From assembly GCF_020268605.1 (NCBI RefSeq), contig NZ_CP084222.1, forward strand, positions 1,798,001 to 1,862,000: a stretch of DNA of 64,000 nucleotides. The letters are read 5' to 3'. Position 1 is the first letter of the stretch. Every line of letters starts with the position of its first letter. A program made the position numbers and the translations under genes. Under the pieces are notes generated by a model that had not been told where the DNA came from, did not search any database, and was given only the letters and a program-made list of their open reading frames with translations. Source of the stretch: Arsenophonus apicola (GTDB lineage: Bacteria; Pseudomonadota; Gammaproteobacteria; Enterobacterales; Enterobacteriaceae). Shown piece by piece: positions 50,938-61,108 of the stretch.

Positions 50938-52206
50938 TTAATTTTGCTCCAGTCCTAAGCTATCTTTTAAAATATTAAGACGGTGAATATCACCATCTGT
51001 CGCTGCTTGCTGGAGTGATTTGGTTGGTGAGTGGATCAGGCGATTCATTAATTGATAGGTCAATTGATTGATCACTTTCTCACTATCTGCACCCTTTCGC
51101 AACGAAGCAAGCGCTTTTTCTACCATTTCAGCCCTAATTTGCTCCGCCTGACTACGATAATCACGAATTGTATTGACTGATGACTGAGAACGCAACCAAT
51201 CCATAAAATAAGCACTTTCTTGCTCAACAATAAGTTCTGCCTGAACTGCCGCCATTTTCCGCTGTTCCACATTGTGTTGCACAATAGCGTGCAAATCATC
51301 AACACTATAGAGATAAATATTATTCAGTTTGTTAACATCCGGTTCAATATCTCGCGGAACAGCAATATCAATTAGCAACATAGGCTTATTACGCCGGACT
51401 TTCATTGCCCGTTCAACCATTCCTTTACCAATGATCGGTAAAGGGCTGGCAGTAGAACTAATAACAATATCCGCTTCTGCTAAACGAGTATCAATTTCAG
51501 CTAACGTAATAATTTCCGCCCCTACTTGCTTGGCAAAACGCGCAGCGTGTTCACGCGTTCTATTAGCGATAATCAAGTGCTTAGCACGATGTTCACGCAG
51601 ATGACGCGCAGCCAGTTCGATTGTCTCACCGGCCCCAACCAGTAAAATATGCAATTCAGATAGTGACTCAAAAATCTGCCGAGCAAGCTTACAGGCTAAA
51701 AAAGCAACCGAAACCGCACAAGCACCAACTTCTGTTTCTGTACGAATACGTTTAGCCACTGAAAATGAGCGTTGAAATAAACGCTCCAGCTCACTGGATA
51801 ATTTTTTATAGTGCTGAGATTTAGAAAACGCTTGCTTAACTTGTCCTAAAATTTGCGGTTCACCTAAGACCAATGAATCTAATCCACTGGTAACTCGCAT
51901 TAAATGGCTAACAGCGGCATTATCCTGATGCCAATAAATACTCGCTTTAACTTCGTTTGAATTTAAACGATGATAGCTGCATAACCAATCAATTAATTGA
52001 TCTTGCAGGGATTCTTCTGAGTCAACACAGAGATAAAGCTCAGTACGATTACAGGTAGAGAGCACAACGCCACTATGAACAAACGGCTGCTGGAGTAAAT
52101 TATCCAGTGCATGTTCAATCCTTTCCGGCCCAAAGGTTAACCGTTCACGTAACGTTATAGGCGCGGTTTTATAATTTATACCGAGTGCAAGTAATGTCAT
52201 ATTCAC
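50938..52206 (-). CDS. hemA: glutamyl-tRNA reductase HemA
   Basis: 422 residues. Catalytic Cys52 is in LSTCNRTELYL; the substrate site continues in GLDSLVLGEPQILGQVKQAF, and the NADPH domain has ILLVGAGETIELAARHL. It makes glutamate-1-semialdehyde, the first step of haem synthesis. It heads the leftward operon and is divergent from lolB. Confidence 0.97.
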   Translation of the reverse strand: MNMTLLALGINYKTAPITLRERLTFGPERIEHALDNLLQQPFVHSGVVLSTCNRTELYLCVDSEESLQDQLIDWLCSYHRLNSNEVKASIYWHQDNAAVSHLMRVTSGLDSLVLGEPQILGQVKQAFSKSQHYKKLSSELERLFQRSFSVAKRIRTETEVGACAVSVAFLACKLARQIFESLSELHILLVGAGETIELAARHLREHRAKHLIIANRTREHAARFAKQVGAEIITLAEIDTRLAEADIVISSTASPLPIIGKGMVERAMKVRRNKPMLLIDIAVPRDIEPDVNKLNNIYLYSVDDLHAIVQHNVEQRKMAAVQAELIVEQESAYFMDWLRSQSSVNTIRDYRSQAEQIRAEMVEKALASLRKGADSEKVINQLTYQLMNRLIHSPTKSLQQAATDGDIHRLNILKDSLGLEQN

Positions 52207-52444
52207 TAAATCAAGTAACTAAATGGATTTTAAACATCTGTTAAGCACACATAAATAAAACCGATAACTTTAATAAGGAAATTTTGAGGTAGTATTCTAC
52301 TTTATGCAACTAAGCAATTAAAGATGTTAAACTAAGCAAATGAATAAATCGGGGCATTTTCCCCAATTGTAGTTACATTTACCTTAGTAACATTCTGATC
52401 GATAGCAAAAAATTGATACCAACCGAGTGAATAGGAAATATTTA

Positions 52445-53098
52445 ATGATACTCTTTGCCAAGCAGTTTGCCAGTTTACGTCACGTTTGTTGCAAATTTAT
52501 TCCGCTACTTGCTATTTTTTTGACTGCCTGTACATTTAATCAACAATTAACAACTGAAAAAGACGGCTCAATAACCAATCCTTTATGGATAAGCCACCAG
52601 CAACAACTGGCCAAGCTGACAAAATTTCAAACACGTGGTGCTTTTGCCTATATTGGCCCAGATAATAAAACCTATGCCAAATTCTTTTGGCAGCAATATA
52701 GCCTGACTAATTACCGCCTGTTGCTAACCAATCCTCTAGGAACAACAGAACTAGAGCTCAATGTAACACCAAGTGTTACTCAACTAATGGATCGAGACGG
52801 TAAAAAATATGTTAATAATCATCCAACACAGATGATTTATCAATTAACAGGGATGGAAATTCCAATTGAAAACCTGCCCTATTGGTTAATCGGCTTACCA
52901 ACCAATGCTACCTCATTCACATTAGACGAAAATGGACTGTTAAAAACTATCAAATATAGGCAAAATGGCGAAACTTGGCAGTTAAACTACCTGGCTTATC
53001 ATCAAGATAGCCAGCCTAAACTACCTAGTCGTATTGAATTAACGCAAGGTAAACTACGCATCAAATTAAAAATGGACAGTTGGACGCTAAACGAATGA
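52445..53098 (+). CDS. lolB: outer-membrane lipoprotein receptor LolB
   Basis: 217 residues from the ATG at 52445 after AGGAAA; a GTG six codons upstream is an alternative. The lipoprotein signal ends at LTAC. FQTRGAFAYIGPDNKTYAKF and LPYWLIGLPTNATSF follow the family. It receives lipoproteins from LolA and inserts them in the outer membrane. The stop overlaps the ispE start. Confidence 0.93.
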   Translation: MILFAKQFASLRHVCCKFIPLLAIFLTACTFNQQLTTEKDGSITNPLWISHQQQLAKLTKFQTRGAFAYIGPDNKTYAKFFWQQYSLTNYRLLLTNPLGTTELELNVTPSVTQLMDRDGKKYVNNHPTQMIYQLTGMEIPIENLPYWLIGLPTNATSFTLDENGLLKTIKYRQNGETWQLNYLAYHQDSQPKLPSRIELTQGKLRIKLKMDSWTLNE

Positions 53099-53961
53099 CA
53101 TTAACCTGGCCTTCACCAGCAAAGCTTAACTTATTTCTCTATATTACCGGCCGTCGGGCTGATGGTTACCATCAACTGCAAACTCTGTTTCAATTTCTTG
53201 ATTATGGTGATCAAATCACGATCGAACCACGTGAAGATAATCAAATTCGGCTGCTTACACCCTTTATTAATTTGCCAGCGGAAAATAACCTAATTGTTAG
53301 AGCGGCGCATCTATTACAGCGGTATTGCCAGGAAATAGACCGTGCTGATAATCAGCTTGGTGCGAATATTTATGTTAATAAAAGATTACCCACGGGTGGT
53401 GGTTTAGGGGGTGGTTCCTCTAACGCAGCAACCACCTTGATTGCCTTGAATCACCATTGGCAAACGGATATTGATGATAATATACTAGCCGAACTTGCTC
53501 GTCAGCTGGGCGCCGATGTTCCGGTATTTGTAAAAGGTCACGCCGCTTTTGCACAAGGCATCGGTGATCAACTTTTGACAGCCAATCCGGCTGAAAAATG
53601 GTATTTAGTGGCTCACCCTGGAATAAATATTGCTACCCAACAAATTTTTGCTGATCCTGAATTAAAACGCAATTCAGTAAAACGCTCATTAAGCGCATTA
53701 TTACAAGGGCCATATGCAAATGATTGTGAACCAATCGCAAGAAAACGTTTTCCTGAGGTTGAAGAGCTTATTTCATGGCTGCTAGAATATACATCATCAC
53801 GTCTTACCGGCACAGGTGCTTGCGTTTTTGCTGAATTCGAAACTAAAGTAGCTGCCCGTAAGGTGTTAAATAAAGCCCCAGAGTGGGTGCAAGGTTTCGT
53901 TGCGCAAGGCGTTAACCAGTCTCCTTTGCATACATTCCGCGCTGGGATTTCCAGATATTGA
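53095..53961 (+). CDS. ispE: 4-diphosphocytidyl-2-C-methyl-D-erythritol kinase IspE
   Basis: 288 residues from the ATG overlapping the lolB TGA. TWPSPAKLNLFLYITGRRAD is the conserved start, the GHMP ATP loop is PTGGGLGGGSSNAATTLI, and TGTGACVFAEF is near the C-terminus. It phosphorylates CDP-ME in the MEP pathway. Confidence 0.96.
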   Translation: MTLTWPSPAKLNLFLYITGRRADGYHQLQTLFQFLDYGDQITIEPREDNQIRLLTPFINLPAENNLIVRAAHLLQRYCQEIDRADNQLGANIYVNKRLPTGGGLGGGSSNAATTLIALNHHWQTDIDDNILAELARQLGADVPVFVKGHAAFAQGIGDQLLTANPAEKWYLVAHPGINIATQQIFADPELKRNSVKRSLSALLQGPYANDCEPIARKRFPEVEELISWLLEYTSSRLTGTGACVFAEFETKVAARKVLNKAPEWVQGFVAQGVNQSPLHTFRAGISRY

Positions 53962-54027
53962 AGCCATTAATATAATAATATTTTTGGTCGATAATATCTT
54001 TATAGACGCAAGCCTGAGGTTTTTTAC

Positions 54028-54975
54028 GTGCCTGATATGAAGCTTTTTGCTGGTAATGCTACACCGGAACTTGCTCAACGTGTTGCCAATCGTCTGTATA
54101 CGAGCCTTGGCGATGCTGCGGTTGGTCGTTTTAGTGACGGTGAAGTTAGTGTACAAATTAATGAAAATGTGCGCGGTGGCGATATTTTCATCATACAATC
54201 AACGTGTGCCCCAACAAACGACAATTTAATGGAGCTTGTTGTCATGGTTGATGCACTACGCCGTGCATCGGCCGGTCGGATCACTGCTGTCATTCCCTAT
54301 TTTGGTTATGCACGCCAAGATCGCCGCGTACGTTCAGCTCGTGTGCCGATTACCGCTAAAGTAGTGGCCGATTTTCTTTCCAGTGTTGGTGTTGACCGTG
54401 TCTTAACTGTCGATCTCCATGCCGAGCAAATCCAGGGTTTTTTTGATGTTCCAGTAGATAACGTTTTTGGTAGTCCGATCTTGTTAGAAGATATGCTACA
54501 ACAAAATCTAGACAATCCGATTGTCGTGTCACCCGATATCGGCGGAGTCGTCCGTGCCCGCGCCATTGCTAAATTATTAAATGATACCGATATGGCCATT
54601 ATTGATAAACGTCGGCCACGAGCAAACGTTTCCCAAGTTATGCATATCATTGGCGATGTCGCTAATCGAGACTGTGTACTGGTTGATGATATGATCGATA
54701 CTGGAGGTACCTTGTGTAAAGCGGCGGAAGCACTTAAAGAACGAGGTGCTAAACGGGTATTTGCTTATGCTACCCATCCCATTTTTTCTGGTAATGCTGT
54801 CGCTAATATTAAAGATTCTGTCATTGACGAGGTGGTTGTTTGTGACACTATTCCCTTATCAGCTGAAATCAAACAGCTCAATAAGGTTCGCTCTTTAACG
54901 CTGTCAGGCATGCTGGCTGAAGCCATTCGAAGGATCAGCAATGAAGAGTCGATCTCAGCCATGTTTGAACACTAA
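54028..54975 (+). CDS. prs: ribose-phosphate pyrophosphokinase
   Basis: 315 residues from a GTG, as in E. coli. FGYARQDRRVRSARVPITAK is the ATP and regulatory loop; the PRPP motif is CVLVDDMIDTGGTLCKAAEA. It makes PRPP for purine, pyrimidine, His, Trp and NAD synthesis, so it links to PurR in this window. Confidence 0.97.
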   Translation: MPDMKLFAGNATPELAQRVANRLYTSLGDAAVGRFSDGEVSVQINENVRGGDIFIIQSTCAPTNDNLMELVVMVDALRRASAGRITAVIPYFGYARQDRRVRSARVPITAKVVADFLSSVGVDRVLTVDLHAEQIQGFFDVPVDNVFGSPILLEDMLQQNLDNPIVVSPDIGGVVRARAIAKLLNDTDMAIIDKRRPRANVSQVMHIIGDVANRDCVLVDDMIDTGGTLCKAAEALKERGAKRVFAYATHPIFSGNAVANIKDSVIDEVVVCDTIPLSAEIKQLNKVRSLTLSGMLAEAIRRISNEESISAMFEH

Positions 54976-55033
54976 ATAATAAATTATCCTGAGTTAAATT
55001 TTTAGCGGCTGCATTTATTAACTTAGTATTATC

Positions 55034-55069
55034 AAAAACCCTTTGATACCTATCACGGGGTTTTTATTT
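55034..55069 (+). terminator. terminator after prs
   Basis: AAAACCC pairs with GGGGTTTT across a 16-base loop, and the T run continues. It lies about 60 bases after the stop. Confidence 0.6.
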
Positions 55070-55174
55070 GCTATAAGATAATAACAGCATAACCTTACAA
55101 TAAATGGGTTAATTAAAATACGATCAAATTTATTTTGACCGGATATCTTGTTGCTTAAGCTAAAGCGTTAACGA

Positions 55175-55432
55175 TTAGCGGCGATGACGTTCATCAAAAT
55201 TTCTTAGCCACCAATAACGATCAGCAATGCCTTCATGCCCACTCACCCTGGCACCGGCTAACCAAATCAAAGCACCAATAAAAAGACTAATCAGTGATAT
55301 TTCTGCTAAATATTCGGGTAGATCTAACTGAAAAACATGATTGCAAATATTATAGGCAATACTGATCACCATAATTGCCATCCCAGTAACCATCAGACAA
55401 TTACCTAATAAAAAAGACTGTTTTCTTTTCAT
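55175..55432 (-). CDS. ychH: YchH-like two-helix membrane protein
   Basis: 85 residues starting MKRKQSFLLGNCLMVTGMAI, with two membrane helices and the conserved LIWLAGARVSGHEGIADRYW near the end. E. coli YchH is a stress-induced inner-membrane protein. It is divergent from pth, as in E. coli; dauA, normally between prs and ychH, is missing. Confidence 0.92.
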   Translation of the reverse strand: MKRKQSFLLGNCLMVTGMAIMVISIAYNICNHVFQLDLPEYLAEISLISLFIGALIWLAGARVSGHEGIADRYWWLRNFDERHRR

Positions 55433-55724
55433 ATCATACCCTCCAGCATACTTATCTCTATGTACAATATTGAATAATAAAAATAGCGACTCTTTTGCTA
55501 TATTATAGTAATAATTTTCTGACAGAGATTGAGGAAGTGATCACACTAGGTAAGATTTTATTCACAAATCTATACATAAAACTATTTTTATTGAAAAAAT
55601 AGTCACCGTCATGCCGCTAACCTGATTAACCGATTTTACTGTCATCCAATTTAACTTTTTGTACTCCATTGTCAGAAAAGGTAAGCTATGTTCTTTAATA
55701 AAATCGGCTAAATAGTGAAACAAT

Positions 55725-56318
55725 ATGGTGAGTAACATAAAACTGATCGTCGGTCTGGCTAATCCAGGTGCTGAATATGCGCTAACCCGGCATAATGCAG
55801 GGGCCTGGTATGTCGAATTATTAGCCAAACATTATAATCAATTACTGAAAGAAGAGAGTAAATTCTTTGGTTATACCGCCAGGATCAACTTGGCAAATAA
55901 TGATGTTCGCTTACTGATACCGACAACCTATATGAATCTTAGTGGAAAATCCGTGTTAGCATTGGCCAGCTTTTATCGTATCAAGCCCACTGAAATTCTT
56001 GTTGCCCATGATGAATTAGATTTAATGCCCGGGACAGCCAAAATAAAATTGGGCGGTAGCAACGGCGGACACAATGGCCTTAAAGATATCCAAAATAAAC
56101 TGGGCAACAATCCTGATTTTTACCGTTTACGTATTGGTATTGGTCATCCGGGTGATAAAAACAGCGTTGTCGGATTTGTATTGAGCAAACCGACCCTAGC
56201 GGAACAAAAATTAATTGATGACACCATTGATGAAGCAATACGTTGCACACCTATCCTGCTTAATGAAGGGGTTAATAAAGCAGTAAACCGCTTACACGCG
56301 TTTAAGGCAGCAAATTAA
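55725..56318 (+). CDS. pth: peptidyl-tRNA hydrolase
   Basis: 197 residues. Active-site Asn13 and His23 lie in VGLANPGAEYALTRHNAGAW, and the catalytic Asp is in LVAHDELDLMPGTAKIKLGG. It frees tRNA from prematurely released peptidyl-tRNA. ychF follows after 118 bases. Confidence 0.97.
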   Translation: MVSNIKLIVGLANPGAEYALTRHNAGAWYVELLAKHYNQLLKEESKFFGYTARINLANNDVRLLIPTTYMNLSGKSVLALASFYRIKPTEILVAHDELDLMPGTAKIKLGGSNGGHNGLKDIQNKLGNNPDFYRLRIGIGHPGDKNSVVGFVLSKPTLAEQKLIDDTIDEAIRCTPILLNEGVNKAVNRLHAFKAAN

Positions 56319-56436
56319 TATAAGCCATCATCGCTTCGGCAAGAACATTTTTAGGTGTATAATCAACGACAAATTTATTCATATATATCAATTAGCGATA
56401 CGCGGTTGAACAGATAAAAATTAAGGTAACATATTT

Positions 56437-57528
56437 ATGGGATTTAAATGCGGTATCGTTGGTCTGCCCAATGTAGGAAAATCAACGCTCTTTAATGCAC
56501 TGACGAAAGCCGGCATCGAGGCTGCAAACTTTCCTTTTTGTACGATTGAGCCTAATACGGGTGTGGTACCGATGCCCGATCCTCGTCTTGATCAATTAGC
56601 GCAAATTGTCAAACCACAGCGAGTATTGCCGACCACAATGGAATTTGTTGACATCGCCGGATTAGTAAAAGGCGCGTCTAAAGGCGAAGGTTTAGGCAAT
56701 CAATTTTTAACCAACATCCGTGAAACTGAAGCCATCGGCCATGTCGTTCGCTGTTTCGACGATGATAACATCGTCCACGTTGCCAGCCAGGTCGATCCAC
56801 TAGCGGACATTGACACCATCAATACTGAACTGGCATTGGCCGACTTAGACACCTGCGAACGCGCTATTCATCGTATTCAGAAAAAAGCTAAAGGCGGTGA
56901 TAAGGATGCAAAAATTGAATTAGACGTTTTGACTAAATGTTTACCCCATCTTGAAAAGGCAGAAATGCTACGGACTTTAGCCTTAAGTAAAGAAGAAAAA
57001 GCTGCCATCCGCTATCTCAGCTTTTTAACCTTGAAACCCACCATGTATATTGCCAATGTTAGTGAGGATGGTTTTACAAACAATCCCCACCTAGATGCAG
57101 TCAGTGCCTTTGCTGAACAAGAGGGCTCGGTTGTGGTGCCAGTCTGCGCCGCCATCGAAGCCGATATCGCCGAACTGGATGAAGATGAACGCGACGAATT
57201 TATGACCGAGCTGGGTATTGAAGAACCGGGACTAAATCGCGTGATCCGCGCCGGTTATCAGTTACTCAATTTACAAACTTACTTCACGGCCGGTGTTAAA
57301 GAAGTTCGCGCCTGGACCATTCCGGTTGGTGCCACCGCGCCGCAAGCAGCCGGCAAAATTCACACCGACTTTGAAAAAGGTTTTATCCGCGCCCAAACAA
57401 TTTCCTTTGCCGATTTTATTCACTATAACGGCGAGCAAGGCGCCAAAGAAGCCGGCAAAATGCGCGCCGAGGGTAAAGATTATATTGTGCAAGATGGCGA
57501 TGTAATGAACTTTTTGTTTAATGTGTAA
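56437..57528 (+). CDS. ychF: redox- and ribosome-linked GTPase/ATPase YchF (OLA1 family)
   Basis: 363 residues. The P-loop is GLPNVGKSTLFNAL, switch regions VDIAGLVKGASKGEGLGNQF follow, and a TGS domain ends with EGKDYIVQDGDVMNFLFNV. The OLA1 branch prefers ATP. It binds ribosomes and regulates stress responses. Confidence 0.97.
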   Translation: MGFKCGIVGLPNVGKSTLFNALTKAGIEAANFPFCTIEPNTGVVPMPDPRLDQLAQIVKPQRVLPTTMEFVDIAGLVKGASKGEGLGNQFLTNIRETEAIGHVVRCFDDDNIVHVASQVDPLADIDTINTELALADLDTCERAIHRIQKKAKGGDKDAKIELDVLTKCLPHLEKAEMLRTLALSKEEKAAIRYLSFLTLKPTMYIANVSEDGFTNNPHLDAVSAFAEQEGSVVVPVCAAIEADIAELDEDERDEFMTELGIEEPGLNRVIRAGYQLLNLQTYFTAGVKEVRAWTIPVGATAPQAAGKIHTDFEKGFIRAQTISFADFIHYNGEQGAKEAGKMRAEGKDYIVQDGDVMNFLFNV

Positions 57529-57574
57529 GCCTAAAATTCTAATATCAGATTGTAGTACTCAGTAGCAAAACTAT

Positions 57575-57625
57575 AAAAACAGTATAAAATCCATGCAATT
57601 AATTTGGTTTTTATGCTGTTTTTAT
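57575..57625 (+). terminator. terminator after ychF
   Basis: AAAAACAGTATAAAA and TTTTTATGCTGTTTTTA form an A+T-rich stem with the T run in the right arm, about 50 bases after the stop. The rest of the gap to hsdR shows no gene. Confidence 0.5.
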
Positions 57626-57805
57626 TTCATTAGATATCGCAAAAGCCTAACATAAAATAAATATAAAGATGAATACAACTGGATTATCTTCTCTTTCCAA
57701 ATGAGTATAATAAAGTTCACTTACACAACCAGTTGAATTTGTTATCCTTACTGATACTAAATGTAAAACAGCAAAAGTTAATCACTTCACACTAAAAATA
57801 ATTCA

Positions 57806-60800
57806 CTAATTTGATTTTAATAGTTCATTTGATAACAACTCGGCCTGTGCTAATACCGTTTCTGTTGCCAATAAAGACATATCTGGTGGATAGCCATAAC
57901 GATTAAGCAATCTCTTCACTATGACTCGAATTCTAGCCCTTGCCGACTCTTTGATTGTCCAGTCTAAGGTAACATTATTACGGATCTTTTCTGTCAAAAC
58001 GACCGCCAGCTCCCTAAGCTTGGCTTTTCCAATTAATTCTTGGGCACTATTATTTTCAGCTACTGCGGTATAAAAGGCGTATTCATAAGGCGATAAACCA
58101 AGCTCGTTAGCCTCAGAATCAACTTTATTGATGTCTTTGGCTAATTTAATCAATTCGTCAATAACTTCAGCAGCGGTTAAAATTTTATTCTGATAATTTT
58201 TAATCGCACCCGTGAGCATGTCCATCAGCTTTTTGCCCTGTATAACGCTGGTTTTGGTTCTAATATTAATCTCATCTGCTAATAATTTCTTTAGGGTTTC
58301 CAGTGCAATATTCTTATGTTGGTAATCTTGCATTTCCATTAAAAACTCATCAGAGAGGATCGAGATATCCGGTTTCTTGATACCTGTCGCGTCAAATACA
58401 TCCACCACTGTATCAGTAACTAATGCTTGGTCGATAGTCTGCTTAACCCTAACCTCCATACTTTTATTACTGGTTGTTACCACTGCTGTAGCGTCAAACT
58501 TGACTAACCTTGCCTTTACCGCTTGGAAAAAAGCAATTTCAGCAGCCGATTCCATTGCATCAGGATGTGGAGTTGCCAGAGCAAAAGCTTGAGAAAGTGC
58601 TGTTACCGCTGTTAAAAATCGTGTTTTCCCCTTACCTTCATCAAGCCCTAAAATAAAATCTTCAGCTGCTAAAATAATGGCTAATTTACGCGAGGTTGAA
58701 GCCGAAAAGTATTCATGGTAATCAAAGTCATACAACATTCCTTCAAGAACTTCTAACTTTTCCTGCATCAAGACTACCGCTTTCTCTTGCGTAAGCGCAG
58801 GCTCACCTTTCCCGCCGGCATCTGAATAAAATGAGAGTGCGGATTTTAAATCAGCAGCAATCCCTAAGTAATCGACAACCAAGCCACCTGATTTATCTTT
58901 ATAAACGCGGTTAACTCGGGCAATAGCTTGCATTAAGTTATGTCCTTTAATCGGTTTATCAATATATAGCGTATGCATACTAGGCGCATCAAAACCGGTT
59001 AACCACATATCACGCACAATCACTAATTTCAGCTTATCGTCTTCATCTTTCATACGATTAGCGAGTAGTTGCCTTTCTTTCTTCGTTGTATGATGCTTTG
59101 CCATGCTAGGGCCATCAGATGCTGAAGAAGTCATTACCACTTTGATGACACCATCCTTAAGATCATCGCTATGCCATTCAGGTTTTATTGCAATAATTTC
59201 TGCATAGAGATCTGCAGCGATCCGACGGGACATCGCCACAATCATGCCTTTCCCTTGATTAGCATTAGCCACTAAACGTTTTTCAAAGTGTAAGACTAAA
59301 TCTTTGGCAATCGCTTTGATACGCTGTTTACTACCGATTATACCTTCAACTCTCGCCCATTTAGCGCGCTGCTGCTGGGTTAGCGTTAAATCCTCTTCAC
59401 TGAAATCTTCATCAAAAGCTTCGATAAGCTCTCGTCCTTCCGCGCTAATTTTAACTTTGGCTAAGCGGCTTTCATAATAGATAGGTACCGTTGCACCATC
59501 TTCAATCGCCTGGGTAATATCGTAAATATCAACATAGTTCCCAAATACTGCTGGCGTATTCACATCTGTTTTTTCAATCGGTGTTCCCGTGAAACCAAGA
59601 TATGTCGCATTAGGTAACGCATCGCGCATATATTTGGCAAATCCATATACCGTACGCTTACCAATCACCTTGCCTTGATCATCTTTGACATCCACTTCTT
59701 TAGCAGAAAAACCATATTGAGAACGGTGCGCCTCATCGGCAATCACGACGATATTACTACGATCAGAGAGTTGCTCATAAACGCAACTACCGCCGTTGGG
59801 TTGGAATTTCTGGATCGTGCTAAATATTACTCCACCAGCCCCCACCTTAAGCAGTTCTTTTAATTCTTGTCGCGTCTCCGCTTGCTTAGGTGTCTGTCGC
59901 AATAATTGAACCGCAGAGGAAAAGGTACTAAAGATTTGGTCATCCAAATCATTGCGGTCAGTGAGCACTACAACTGTCGGATTATCCAAGGCCAACACTA
60001 TTTTTCCTGTATAAAACACCATTGATAATGATTTACCTGAACCTTGAGTATGCCAAACAACCCCTGCTTTTTTATCGCCTACTTTCTGTTGTTGCACTAA
60101 ATGCTGCTGGCTTCTTCCTTGTTGACGTATCGCCACCTCAGCAGACGGTGAGTCCGAGTTAACATTTGCTGCGCGGATGGTTGAAAGTACGGCCGCATTG
60201 ACGGCATAGTACTGATGATAGGCAGCCATTTTTTTGCTAGTTTTTATAGAAATAATACCGTTGTTATCTTCCTGCTTGCTCGATTCGAACACCATAAAAT
60301 GGCGGATCATATCCAACAAAGTGACTGGATTTAATAGTCCTTGTATTAATACCTCGAGTTGCGGCTGGGTATTTTTCGCTTCGGTCATGCCATTATCGGT
60401 TTTCCATGTCATAAAGCGGCTCTGGTCAGCCGAAATCGTTCCGGCCTTAGCCTCTAAGCCATCGGAAATTACGCTAAATGCGTTGTAAGTAAATAGTGAC
60501 GGAATTTGCTGTTGATAGGTTTTGATTTGGTTATATGCCCCTTCAATAGTGGCATTTTCATCAATCGCATTTTTTAATTCAATAACTACCAACGGTAATC
60601 CATTAATATAAATAATGACATCAGGACGACGCTCTTTACGCTCTTCTCGGATAGTGATTTGATTAACCACTAAAAATTCATTATTATCCGCTTGATTAAA
60701 ATCTACCAGCCAAACATATTCTCCTTGCGTAGCACCGCTTTTACTGACTTCGATGTTTATCCCTTCAGTTAATAACCGATGAAAGCGCAGATTATTGCTC

Positions 60801-61054
60801 ATTAAGTCAGGGGAGTTAATCTGTGTCACCTGTTTTAGTGCTTCTTGACATTGTTCACCACTCAAATGTGGATTTAAGCGTTTTATTGCCGCTAATACCT
60901 TTTCCTGAAGAATGACCTGGTTATAAGCACGCAGTGGCTTGATGCCAGATGGTTCAATATCTGGGCCATAGACATACTCGTAGCCGATAGCCTGCAACTG
61001 TTCGACCGTCATTATTTCAATATCGGATTCTGTCATTTTTGACATGTTTATCAT
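57806..61054 (-). CDS. hsdR: type I restriction enzyme R subunit HsdR
   Basis: 1,082 residues. The N-terminal PD-(D/E)xK nuclease has Asp145 in RRPDVIIYINGLPLVVIELK and Glu159-x-Lys161. The motor has Walker A TQGSGKS (336-342), DEAH (440-443), GFTGTPIEKTD, and RDMWLTGFDAPSMHTLYID with QAIARVNRVY. The C-terminal helical region is complete. It translocates and cuts unmodified DNA together with HsdM2S. Here it is intact although hsdS is not. Confidence 0.95.
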   Translation of the reverse strand: MINMSKMTESDIEIMTVEQLQAIGYEYVYGPDIEPSGIKPLRAYNQVILQEKVLAAIKRLNPHLSGEQCQEALKQVTQINSPDLMSNNLRFHRLLTEGINIEVSKSGATQGEYVWLVDFNQADNNEFLVVNQITIREERKERRPDVIIYINGLPLVVIELKNAIDENATIEGAYNQIKTYQQQIPSLFTYNAFSVISDGLEAKAGTISADQSRFMTWKTDNGMTEAKNTQPQLEVLIQGLLNPVTLLDMIRHFMVFESSKQEDNNGIISIKTSKKMAAYHQYYAVNAAVLSTIRAANVNSDSPSAEVAIRQQGRSQQHLVQQQKVGDKKAGVVWHTQGSGKSLSMVFYTGKIVLALDNPTVVVLTDRNDLDDQIFSTFSSAVQLLRQTPKQAETRQELKELLKVGAGGVIFSTIQKFQPNGGSCVYEQLSDRSNIVVIADEAHRSQYGFSAKEVDVKDDQGKVIGKRTVYGFAKYMRDALPNATYLGFTGTPIEKTDVNTPAVFGNYVDIYDITQAIEDGATVPIYYESRLAKVKISAEGRELIEAFDEDFSEEDLTLTQQQRAKWARVEGIIGSKQRIKAIAKDLVLHFEKRLVANANQGKGMIVAMSRRIAADLYAEIIAIKPEWHSDDLKDGVIKVVMTSSASDGPSMAKHHTTKKERQLLANRMKDEDDKLKLVIVRDMWLTGFDAPSMHTLYIDKPIKGHNLMQAIARVNRVYKDKSGGLVVDYLGIAADLKSALSFYSDAGGKGEPALTQEKAVVLMQEKLEVLEGMLYDFDYHEYFSASTSRKLAIILAAEDFILGLDEGKGKTRFLTAVTALSQAFALATPHPDAMESAAEIAFFQAVKARLVKFDATAVVTTSNKSMEVRVKQTIDQALVTDTVVDVFDATGIKKPDISILSDEFLMEMQDYQHKNIALETLKKLLADEINIRTKTSVIQGKKLMDMLTGAIKNYQNKILTAAEVIDELIKLAKDINKVDSEANELGLSPYEYAFYTAVAENNSAQELIGKAKLRELAVVLTEKIRNNVTLDWTIKESARARIRVIVKRLLNRYGYPPDMSLLATETVLAQAELLSNELLKSN

Positions 61055-61108
61055 CCTTCAGCAAAAGGTAATAAAAAAGCAGCGCCAGTTGCACGCTGCT
61101 TATTACAA

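Noticed and set aside
54075..54962. Several long minus-strand frames inside prs
   Set aside because: They are antisense to a highly conserved gene and arise from its codon bias.
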